A DNA stretch of 64,000 nt from Corynebacterium accolens. Lineage in GTDB: Bacteria; Actinomycetota; Actinomycetes; Mycobacteriales; Mycobacteriaceae. Location: positions 682,001 to 746,000 of the forward strand of contig NZ_CP046605.1 of assembly GCF_023520795.1 (NCBI RefSeq), given 5' to 3'. Positions 17,025 through 25,286 of this stretch are shown piece after piece. A model generated the notes under the pieces. It did no database searches, was not told where the DNA came from, and worked only from the letters and a program-made list of their open reading frames with translations. Both the position numbers and the translations under genes were made by a program. The first letter of the stretch is position 1. Each line of letters begins with the position of its first letter.

Positions 17025-20000
17025 CTTACAATCCCCATTCCACCGCCCGCGCGGGAGTGGTCTTACCGCCGTCGCCCGAGGTACGACTCATCGCCCGCAC
17101 CCCGTCCGCATACGCTCGTTCCTGGCCTGTTGAGCTGCCGGAAACCGGTACCTGGAAGGTAACCGGCACCGCTGGAACCGGCGTATCCAGTTTTCTTATC
17201 GATACCGTCATTCATGCCCTCGACCGCGCCCAGGAGACGGGGGCAGATCCCTCCGGCATCCTCGTTGTCGCCGCCTCCAAGGAATCCGGCGCCCGCCTGC
17301 GCCGCGAGCTTTCGGAACGCCTCGAAGATTATGCGGCACAATCCTCCATGGTCCGCTCCATCCACTCCTTGGCCTTTGCCCTTCTGCGCAGTGCAAGCGA
17401 CGAGGAATTGCGCCTTATTACCGGCGCGGAACAAGATGCCGTTATCCGGGAATTGCTCGAAGGCCACGCTGAATCCGGCCACGGCGACTGGCCAGAGGAA
17501 GTCCGCCCCGCCCTTGAGTACGTAGGCTTTGCCCGCCAACTGCGCGATTTTCTTTTGCGCTCCATTGAACGAGGACTTAGCCCCGCGGATTTAGAGAGCC
17601 TCGGAGCTAAGTACGGCCGCGGTATGTGGAGTGCTGCCGGTACGTTCCTGCGCGAATATGAACGCGTCCAAGCCCTATCCGGGGCGCATTCCTATTCCGC
17701 GGCCGAGTTAGTCAACCAAGTCTTGCTGCGCCCAGAACTTACGAGTTCGCACCCGTGGCACACCATCGTGGTCGATGATGCCCAGCTATTAGATCCCACC
17801 GCGGGCAAGCTCATCTCCCGCCTGGCGCCCGATGCACAATTGCTGGTCATCGGCGGCGATGCGGACCAATCCGTCTTTGCCTTCCGCGGTGCGAATTCGC
17901 AGTTCCTCGAGGAATTTCCCGCGGAGAACTCCGTCGAGCTTTCGCAGCCGCACCGCAGCGGATCTCCGGCCTGCGTTTCCATCGTGGATTCTGAGGGCCG
18001 CCTGCGCGATGTGGTGGCAGATACCGTGCGCCGCCGCCATTTGGACGATGGCGTGCAGTGGCGCGATATCGCCGTCATCGTGCGCTCAACGGCGGATATT
18101 GGCCAGATGCGCCGCACCTTGCTGGCCGCCGGTGTACCCGTGCATATCAGCCCAACCGACGTGATTTTGGCAGAACAGCGCCTAGTATCCGCCATGCTCC
18201 TTGCCCTGCGCGCCTTGGAAGAAGACCTCAGCAATGCAGAGCTTGAGGAATTGCTTACTGGGCCCGTGGGCGGGTCGGATCCCGTCACCCTGCGCCGCCT
18301 GATTCGCGGTTTGCGCCGGTGGGCGCCCGATACGCGCGGCATGGATAGCCTGCGCGAGCTCTTGCACGGCGAGCTACCGGACTTCAACGGACAGCTCACC
18401 GAACGCGAGTTTTCCATCCTGGAGCGCGTGCGCGCGGTACTCGCCGCGGGCCGGCAGGCCATGCAAGCCCAAGCTTCTGTGGAAGAGATCCTGTGGGAAG
18501 TATGGAGCGCTACCGAGCTGGATATGCGCCTGCAGGCATCCGCCTTGCGCGGCGGCGCCACCGGCTCCCAAGCAGACCGCGACCTCGATGCCATGATGGC
18601 GCTCTTTGACGCCGCCGGTGATTACTCCGAGCGCCGTCCCGGCTCCTCGCTGCAGTCCTTTTTAACCCACATCACCGAACAAGAACTGCCCACCGGCGTC
18701 CGCGACCGCCGCACCGCCATCCCGCAGGCCGTAGAGATCATCACTGCCCACGGTGCCGTTGGCCGCGAATGGGATACCGTCATCGTCGCCGGAGCCCAAG
18801 AAGGCGCGTGGCCCTCGCTGGGGGAGACCGGATCCATTTTTGGCCAAGAAGATCTCATCGATCTTCTGGACCGCGATATTGAGCCTGATACCCCTGTTAG
18901 CCACATTGCCTCCCGTCTGGCAGAAGAGCGCCGGCTCTTCCACGTCGCCACCACGCGCCACCGGAGCCGGTTACTCATCGCCGCGGTGGAAAACTCCAAT
19001 GAGGATGCCTTTGCAGAGCCTTCCCGCTTCATCGCGGAATTTACTGGGCGCGGGGTTGATGTTCCCGGGACTATGGCGCGCCGGGAAGCCAGCCGCGCCT
19101 TGCGCGCCACCCAATTTCCCCGCGAGCTGGGCTTAGACGTTCCCGAGCCAGCACCGGTGTCCCTGCGCGATGGACTCGAGGTCGATCCCCTCGATATATC
19201 GGTGCTGTCTGTACCTTCCTTCGTGGCGCAATTGCGCCGCGTGGTCGCGAACCCAGAATCCGGCGAGGCGGAGCGGCGTCAGGCGGCCCGGCAGCTGGCG
19301 CGTTTAGCGCAGGCGGAAATCCCAGGCGCCCACCCAGACCAGTGGTTCTCCGCGCGCTCTGTGGCATCGCATACGCAGCTGCGCGGTAGCAAGAGCCTAT
19401 CGCCATCCCGGGTCGAAGCCCTGCTCAACTGCCCGCTCAAGGCGATTGTGGGAAACTTGGCCGAAGATCCCAGCGGCGCCGAGCACCTCCTGCGCGGCAC
19501 CATGGCACACGCCTTCTTGGAGGCCATCGGCCGCGGCATGGATGCGGAAAAGGCCCGCCTGCTCGTCATGGAAGCCTATGAGCTCATCCTGGACGTTCCG
19601 CAGTGGCAACTACAGAGCAAGTTGGAAGAATTCTCCCGCCTGTTAGAGCGCACGCAGCAATGGGCACAGCAATCCGAGGTTAAAAATGAACTCGCCGGGG
19701 TGGAAGTACTCGTCTACGTCGAGGTCGCCCCGGATATTCGGGTAGGTGGATTCATGGACCGCTTGATGAAGGACGGGGATGGAAATTACCTGGTCGTGGA
19801 CCTCAAGACCGGCAAATCTGCAGCGACGCAGGCAGAGGCAGAAGAAAACCGTCAGCTAATGACCTACCAATTGGCCTTGTCCCGGGGCAGCTTCGACGGG
19901 CAACGCGTGCGCGATGGCGAAGGTATGCCGCGCGCGGGCGGGGTGCTTGTTTATCCCGGAAAAGATTCCAGCAAAATTACCACCCGCACACAAAGCCAGC

Positions 20001-20164
20001 TTACCGCAGAGGCCCTGGAAGAATTCTCCGCACTTTTGCCATCACTGGCAGCGGAGTTGCGCGGCCCGCAGCTTACCGCCCGCACCAATAAAGATTGCGA
20101 TAAGTGCCCCATTCGTACCATCTGCCCAGTGCAGGAGGAAGGAAAGATGACCATCCATGCCTAA
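17021..20164 (+). CDS. adnA: AdnA subunit of the AdnAB helicase-nuclease
   Basis: AdnAB resects double-strand breaks in actinobacteria in place of RecBCD. This 1047-residue UvrD-like protein is fused to a RecB-type nuclease. The nuclease motif VVDLKTGKS is at about residues 922-930, and cysteines in LNCPLKA (about 804) and CDKCPIRTIC (about 1027-1036) form the AddB-like iron-sulfur cluster site. The N-terminal motor is degenerate: the Walker A is GTAGTGVSS with Val55 instead of Lys, and Walker B reads VDDAQ instead of DExQ. That agrees with AdnB being the main motor. GTG start overlaps the previous stop; it overlaps adnB by 8 bp. Confidence 0.92.
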   Translation: MTYNPHSTARAGVVLPPSPEVRLIARTPSAYARSWPVELPETGTWKVTGTAGTGVSSFLIDTVIHALDRAQETGADPSGILVVAASKESGARLRRELSERLEDYAAQSSMVRSIHSLAFALLRSASDEELRLITGAEQDAVIRELLEGHAESGHGDWPEEVRPALEYVGFARQLRDFLLRSIERGLSPADLESLGAKYGRGMWSAAGTFLREYERVQALSGAHSYSAAELVNQVLLRPELTSSHPWHTIVVDDAQLLDPTAGKLISRLAPDAQLLVIGGDADQSVFAFRGANSQFLEEFPAENSVELSQPHRSGSPACVSIVDSEGRLRDVVADTVRRRHLDDGVQWRDIAVIVRSTADIGQMRRTLLAAGVPVHISPTDVILAEQRLVSAMLLALRALEEDLSNAELEELLTGPVGGSDPVTLRRLIRGLRRWAPDTRGMDSLRELLHGELPDFNGQLTEREFSILERVRAVLAAGRQAMQAQASVEEILWEVWSATELDMRLQASALRGGATGSQADRDLDAMMALFDAAGDYSERRPGSSLQSFLTHITEQELPTGVRDRRTAIPQAVEIITAHGAVGREWDTVIVAGAQEGAWPSLGETGSIFGQEDLIDLLDRDIEPDTPVSHIASRLAEERRLFHVATTRHRSRLLIAAVENSNEDAFAEPSRFIAEFTGRGVDVPGTMARREASRALRATQFPRELGLDVPEPAPVSLRDGLEVDPLDISVLSVPSFVAQLRRVVANPESGEAERRQAARQLARLAQAEIPGAHPDQWFSARSVASHTQLRGSKSLSPSRVEALLNCPLKAIVGNLAEDPSGAEHLLRGTMAHAFLEAIGRGMDAEKARLLVMEAYELILDVPQWQLQSKLEEFSRLLERTQQWAQQSEVKNELAGVEVLVYVEVAPDIRVGGFMDRLMKDGDGNYLVVDLKTGKSAATQAEAEENRQLMTYQLALSRGSFDGQRVRDGEGMPRAGGVLVYPGKDSSKITTRTQSQLTAEALEEFSALLPSLAAELRGPQLTARTNKDCDKCPIRTICPVQEEGKMTIHA

Positions 20165-23100
20165 GCAGGATTTTTCCCCGGAACAAATAGCGAAAGCACT
20201 GGGCAAGGACTACCCACCCACTGAGGAACAAGCCCACGTCATCGAGGGTCCTTTTGGCCCCAAGCTCGTGGTGGCTGGGGCCGGTGCCGGTAAGACGGAA
20301 ACCATGGCCTCCCGCGTGGTCTATTTGGTAGCCAATGGCTACGTGCGCCCAGAGGAAGTGCTGGGGCTGACCTTTACGCGCAAGGCGGCGCAGCAGCTAG
20401 AACAGCGCATTCGCCGCCAGCTCATTCAGCTGCGCGATTCCGGGCTCATCGTCCCCGGCAGCCCCGCTGCGGAGGCGCTTAACAATATCGCACCTACCGT
20501 GGCCACCTATGATTCTTATGCCGGCGAGCTCGTGCGCGAATACGGCCTCCTGGTCCCAGTAGAGCCCTCGGCGCGCATCATCACGGAAGCAGAGCGCTTC
20601 GCCATTGCCTACGACGTGGTGAAAAACTACGGCGGCAAATTATCGGATGAAAAGACCTTGGGTTCCATTACGGAAGTCCTGCTCAAGATCACCTCCGATA
20701 TGGACAATTCCTTGAAGGATCCGGATGATATCGCCGAATTCGCACGGGATTTTCGCGCCGATATAGACAACCTGGAAAAGGCCCCGAGGACGAAGGGCGA
20801 GTATTCCAAGGACCTGCAGAAGTACATCAATGTCCAGGATCTACGCGTGCAGTACGTGCCTTTGATCGAGGAACTCAAGCGCACGCAGGCAGAGCAGCAG
20901 GTCATCACTTTTGGCGAGCAGATGTCTGTGGCAGCGCGCCTTGCGCAAGAGCACCCGGCGGTGGGCAAGCAACAGGCGCAGCGCTACCGCGTGGTCATGC
21001 TGGATGAATATCAAGATACGTCTTATGCCCAGCGCGTACTCCTGCGCAGCCTCTTTGGTGGGGAACACAAGGACATTTCCGTGACCGCGGTGGGCGATCC
21101 CATGCAGGCCATTTACGGCTGGCGCGGGGCTACCTCAGAAAACCTCACCGCGTTTGTGGAGGATTTCCCGCAAGCCGATGGCACGCCTGCTCCCAAGGAT
21201 CAGCTGACTACCTCGTGGCGCAACCCGTCGGGTGCCTTGGAGCTGGCCAACTCGGTGGCGGCCGGGGTCTTTGGGGGCGGCCCGCGGCCCGTCGATGAGC
21301 TGCACGCGGCCCCGCACAAGGGCGAAGGCGAGATTGAGCTGGGCTATTTCGCCAGCGAAGATGAGGAACACGAGTTTATTGCGCAGAAATTAAAGCAGCA
21401 GTGGGATGCGCGCGAGGGCGATGGCTTTCGCGCAGCGGTGCTGGTGCGTACCAACCGGCAAACCGCGGCCATTGCAGCAGCCTTGGATGCCGTCGATGTC
21501 CCCAATGAAATCAATGGCCTGGGTGGACTGCTGTGGCAACCGGAAATCCAGGACCTCGTAGCGCTGGCGACCATGCTGGTGCGGCCGGAAGACGCGCAAG
21601 CGGCCCTCCGCATTTTCGCCGGGCCCATTTGCGGGCTGGGAATGGGCGATATTCAAGCCCTTGCCGCGCGCCAAAAGAACCTGGCGGGGGCAAAACAAGA
21701 GCGCCTGCAGTGGGAAGAGGGTATGGATCCTGAGGAGTATCTGCGCGCCCAATTAGCGCAGCTTACGGCTGAGGGCCCAGATCAAACGGTGGGGCTTGCC
21801 GATGCCCTGGCGGACCTCGGCGAGCGCGACCGCTATACCCCGCAGGGCTTGGCGCGCATGGAAGAGGTATCTGCCAAGCTGCGCTACCTGCGCACCTACT
21901 CGCTATCCAAGCCTTTAAGCGATCTCTTTGCGGACATCGAGGCCATCTTCAATATCCGTACCGAGGTCCTTGCCCGCGGCAGCGCCGGGGGAGCCACCCA
22001 CCTAGATAAATTCGCCGATATCGTCGCCGGATTCCACGGGGATTCCCTGTATGCGCTCCTAGATTATTTGGAGCTCGCACGCGAGCATGAAGATGGCCTT
22101 GAGCTCGGGGAGGTGCCCGCCTCAACGGATCGCGTACAAATCATGACCGTGCATAAGGCCAAGGGCCTGGAGTGGGAACACGTCTATGTCGTGCACGCTG
22201 ACTCTTCGAGCTATAAGGCCCAAGCAGAGACCTTTTTGTCCAAGATCGAAAAGGTGCCCGGTGACAATGACTACATCGAGGTCTCACCGGATGCGGTTAC
22301 CCGCTCAGAATTCGAAAAAGCCTGCAAGGCATTCTTGGATGATGACCGCGCGCATAACGCGGAGGAAGCGGCTCGCCTGTTTTATGTGGCCCTCACCAGA
22401 ACCGAGTCCACGTTGACCGTTACCGGCTCCGGCACGAATAACCGGACGGGCAAGGCTAAGAAGGGCCCGTACGAGTACCTCGAAAGGCTAAAAGAAACCT
22501 TCCCCCAGTACGTAGGGGAATGGACGGTGCCCGAAGAGCCGGTGGAAACCTCGGCTCATGCGGCAGAAAGTGGGCTCTTCCCGGCCCTTGAAGCAGATCC
22601 GGATTCCCTAGCCGGCGCGGATGCGGTCCTAGCCGCGATGGAGGACCTTCCTGAGTTAAGCCACGGCGAGACCTTCGAGTTGTGGGAACAGGATGCGGGC
22701 GCGCTCATTGAGGAATACAAGTCCTTGCAGCAACCGGTTGTGGATGTGGAACTTCCCAGTGAACTTACCGCTTCTGACATGGTGGCCCTGGGCAGCGATC
22801 CGCTACAGTTTGCGCGCCGGCAACGCCGCCCCGTGCCGTTTAAGCCCAATTCCTATGCCAAGCGGGGTACCGCCTTCCACGCGTGGCTGGAAGAGCGCTT
22901 TGGCAGCCCCGCGCTGCTAGGGGAAGAGGAATTGCCGGGCATCGATGAGCCGGAGGATTTCGATCTGGAAGAGCTTAAGGAATCTTTCCTGAATTCCGAG
23001 TGGGCGCAGCGCCAGCCGGACTTTGTGGAGGCGCCGTTTGAAATTACCATCGGCAGCGCGGTGGTGCGCGGGCGAATGGATGCCGTCTTCCGCTTGGCAG

Positions 23101-23336
23101 ATGACACCTGGATGGTGGTGGATTGGAAGACCGGGCGGCCGCCGAAGGGTACTGCCATGGAAGCGGCGAAGATTCAGTTGGCGGTCTATGCCGAAGCCTG
23201 GCGGCGCATCCACGGCGGCGATAAAATCCGCGCCGCTTTCCATTACGTTCACGATGGTTATACTTTTGAGCCAGATACTTTAGCCCAAGGTGAGGAGCTG
23301 CGTAGCCTGCTTGAATCGTCAGTAGCAGGCCACTAG
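20157..23336 (+). CDS. adnB: AdnB subunit of the AdnAB helicase-nuclease
   Basis: The partner of AdnA, 1059 residues. It has an intact UvrD-type motor: Walker A GAGAGKTETMAS (about residue 37-48), motif Ia LTFTRKAAQQLEQR, Walker B VMLDEYQDTSYAQ (about 281), QAIYGWRGA, and motif V/VI IMTVHKAKGLEWEHVYV and LFYVALTRTES. The C-terminal RecB-like nuclease has RMDAVFRL and VVDWKTGRPPKG (about residue 987), followed by QLAVYAEAWRR. No iron-sulfur cysteines are seen at the C terminus, as expected since they are in AdnA. In the known complex AdnB powers translocation. Confidence 0.95.
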   Translation: MPKQDFSPEQIAKALGKDYPPTEEQAHVIEGPFGPKLVVAGAGAGKTETMASRVVYLVANGYVRPEEVLGLTFTRKAAQQLEQRIRRQLIQLRDSGLIVPGSPAAEALNNIAPTVATYDSYAGELVREYGLLVPVEPSARIITEAERFAIAYDVVKNYGGKLSDEKTLGSITEVLLKITSDMDNSLKDPDDIAEFARDFRADIDNLEKAPRTKGEYSKDLQKYINVQDLRVQYVPLIEELKRTQAEQQVITFGEQMSVAARLAQEHPAVGKQQAQRYRVVMLDEYQDTSYAQRVLLRSLFGGEHKDISVTAVGDPMQAIYGWRGATSENLTAFVEDFPQADGTPAPKDQLTTSWRNPSGALELANSVAAGVFGGGPRPVDELHAAPHKGEGEIELGYFASEDEEHEFIAQKLKQQWDAREGDGFRAAVLVRTNRQTAAIAAALDAVDVPNEINGLGGLLWQPEIQDLVALATMLVRPEDAQAALRIFAGPICGLGMGDIQALAARQKNLAGAKQERLQWEEGMDPEEYLRAQLAQLTAEGPDQTVGLADALADLGERDRYTPQGLARMEEVSAKLRYLRTYSLSKPLSDLFADIEAIFNIRTEVLARGSAGGATHLDKFADIVAGFHGDSLYALLDYLELAREHEDGLELGEVPASTDRVQIMTVHKAKGLEWEHVYVVHADSSSYKAQAETFLSKIEKVPGDNDYIEVSPDAVTRSEFEKACKAFLDDDRAHNAEEAARLFYVALTRTESTLTVTGSGTNNRTGKAKKGPYEYLERLKETFPQYVGEWTVPEEPVETSAHAAESGLFPALEADPDSLAGADAVLAAMEDLPELSHGETFELWEQDAGALIEEYKSLQQPVVDVELPSELTASDMVALGSDPLQFARRQRRPVPFKPNSYAKRGTAFHAWLEERFGSPALLGEEELPGIDEPEDFDLEELKESFLNSEWAQRQPDFVEAPFEITIGSAVVRGRMDAVFRLADDTWMVVDWKTGRPPKGTAMEAAKIQLAVYAEAWRRIHGGDKIRAAFHYVHDGYTFEPDTLAQGEELRSLLESSVAGH

Positions 23337-23435
23337 GGCTAAGGTATGGGGACGGAACGCGGACGATGAATGGATAGTTGCGTCCCCGTATAACCGGCGG
23401 AATCAAAAATCGATCCAGAAAAGAAGGCTGGGCCA

Positions 23436-24554
23436 GTGGCCAAAAAACATGCGAAGGTGCTCAAAGGGCGTATTAAACAGCGCTTTTTGCCGCAGGTCGA
23501 GTTGTCCTCGCAACCTGATCACGCGCTCCTTGATGTCATCACTGTGCCCAAGGATCAAAACGCCAGCCCGTGGCGCCAGTTGGCCAAACGCGCGCTGTGG
23601 GCATTTGGCATCCTCATCTTTGTCACCATCGTGGTGTACTTAGACGGTGAGGGCTATAGCGAGGACATGTCGCTTTTGGATTCCTCCTACTATGCCGCCG
23701 TCACGCTGACCACCGTGGGGTATGGCGATATCGTTCCGGTTACGGAGCAATCGCGGTTTATCAACCTCGTACTTATTACCCCAGCCCGCCTCGTCTTCCT
23801 TGTGCTGTTGGTTGGTGCGACGCTATCCGTGCTCACGGACAAGGCCCGCCGCACCTTTGAAATCCAGAACTGGAGAAAGCAATTGCGTAACCACACCGTC
23901 GTTATCGGCTATGGAACGAAGGGCGCTGGGGCAGTCGCCGCGCTCTTGGCAGATGACGTGCCCACCTCCCAGATTGTGGTCATCGATAATAACCGCGCCT
24001 CGCTGGCTCATGCGGAACACCATGGGCTGGTCACCATCTTTGGCTCGGGCACCAAGCAGGACGTGCTTAAGATCGCCGGGGTGGAGCACGCAAACTCCAT
24101 TGTGGTCACCCCGTCCTCGGACGATACCGCGGTGCTGTGCTGCCTATCCGTGCGCGAGCTTGCCCCCAAGGCCAAGATTGTGGCCTCGGTGCGCGAGTCC
24201 GAAAACCGCCATCTCTTGCTCCAATCCGGTGCAGATTCCGTGGTGACGTCTGCAGAGACCGCCGGCCGTCTGCTGGGGCTTGCCACCGTGACCCCCACCG
24301 TGGTGGAAATGATGGAGGACCTGCTTTCTCCTAACGAGGGCTTTTCCGTATCAGAGCGCGCCGTGCGCGAGTTCGAGGTTGGTTCCAACCCGCGCCACCT
24401 GGCGGATATCGTGCTCGCGGTGCTGCGCAATAACGAACTTCACCGCGTTGATACCGCTGATGCCTCCGCACTGAAACCGGGCGACCGCCTGCTGTATATC
24501 AAGCATGACTTGGAACAACCCGTGGAAGTGCAAGATGAGGACGAGGAGGATTAA
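23436..24554 (+). CDS. Two-helix potassium channel with RCK (TrkA-N/TrkA-C) domains
   Basis: A 372-residue K+ channel. Two transmembrane helices (about residues 50-70 and 105-127) flank a pore loop with the selectivity filter TTVGYGD (about residues 90-96). A cytoplasmic TrkA-N Rossmann domain follows (VVIGYGTKGAGAVAALL at about 151) with FGSGTKQDVLKIAGVEHA, then a C-terminal TrkA-C domain. RCK domains gate the pore on ligand binding. The same gene follows adnB in mycobacteria (Rv3200c), and C. glutamicum has the related CglK needed for growth at acidic pH. Start is GTG 23436. The acidic end (VQDEDEED) is a short tail. Confidence 0.93.
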   Translation: MAKKHAKVLKGRIKQRFLPQVELSSQPDHALLDVITVPKDQNASPWRQLAKRALWAFGILIFVTIVVYLDGEGYSEDMSLLDSSYYAAVTLTTVGYGDIVPVTEQSRFINLVLITPARLVFLVLLVGATLSVLTDKARRTFEIQNWRKQLRNHTVVIGYGTKGAGAVAALLADDVPTSQIVVIDNNRASLAHAEHHGLVTIFGSGTKQDVLKIAGVEHANSIVVTPSSDDTAVLCCLSVRELAPKAKIVASVRESENRHLLLQSGADSVVTSAETAGRLLGLATVTPTVVEMMEDLLSPNEGFSVSERAVREFEVGSNPRHLADIVLAVLRNNELHRVDTADASALKPGDRLLYIKHDLEQPVEVQDEDEED

Positions 24555-25286
24555 TTGTATTTGCCCGTAACGCACACGGGTCTAGTGCCTGCCACCGCGA
24601 GCGGGGATGCCGCGTTGGTGGAGCAATTGCCGGAGAGCGTGGGGACACCGGAGATGGTGGACATCGGCACGCTGCACGTTTTTGCCTGCCCGGAAGCAAT
24701 TGCGCGGCGGATGGGGCAGTTGCAACCTGCGACCTTTTTCGCCGATGATTCCCTCGTCATGCAGGCCATTGCCTTGATTCGCAACCGGCTGGAGCAACGC
24801 TTCGATCCGCGCACGGGCCACCCGTTGGACTATCCCACGCCGGGTATTATTGGCCGCGATCCGCAGGATTCGCGCCGCATGGTGTTTCCGCGCCTAGACC
24901 CGGCGGTTATCGGGCTCATTGAACTCAAGGGCGAGGAGCAGATTTTGCTGGCGCGCAATCGCGGGCGCAATAGCTTCTTTTCCTTGATCGCCGGATACGT
25001 GGAACCGGGAGAGACCATTGAGGCCGCCTTTGCCCGCGAAACCATGGAGGAAACCGGGCGGCGCATTGAGAATCTTCGCTACTGGGGATCCCAGCCGTGG
25101 CCGCCGAGTGGCTCGCTTATGCTGGGCTTTCACGCAGAGACATCGGATGTCCAGCCCACCTGCCATACTGATGGGGAACTGGAAGAAATTCGTTGGGTGA
25201 CCCGCGCCGAGCTGCTTGAGCTCCCGTTGGCCACCGCGGGTTCTATCGCACACACGATGATTATGGAGTGGTATCACGGTGAATAA
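24555..25286 (+). CDS. nudC: NudC-like NADH pyrophosphatase (Nudix), zinc ribbon lost
   Basis: NudC hydrolyses NAD(H) to NMN(H) and AMP and can remove NAD caps from RNA. The 243-residue protein has the Nudix box GYVEPGETIEAAFARETMEETG (about residues 146-167) followed by the NudC-specific SQPWPPSGSLM. In place of the four-cysteine zinc ribbon of NudC, the segment FDPRTGHPLDYPTPGIIGRD has no cysteine at all. TTG at 24555, directly after the K+ channel stop, follows GAGGAGG with 5 bases spacing and is the start. Its stop overlaps uvrD2, so the channel, nudC and uvrD2 are one operon. Confidence 0.88.
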   Translation: MYLPVTHTGLVPATASGDAALVEQLPESVGTPEMVDIGTLHVFACPEAIARRMGQLQPATFFADDSLVMQAIALIRNRLEQRFDPRTGHPLDYPTPGIIGRDPQDSRRMVFPRLDPAVIGLIELKGEEQILLARNRGRNSFFSLIAGYVEPGETIEAAFARETMEETGRRIENLRYWGSQPWPPSGSLMLGFHAETSDVQPTCHTDGELEEIRWVTRAELLELPLATAGSIAHTMIMEWYHGE

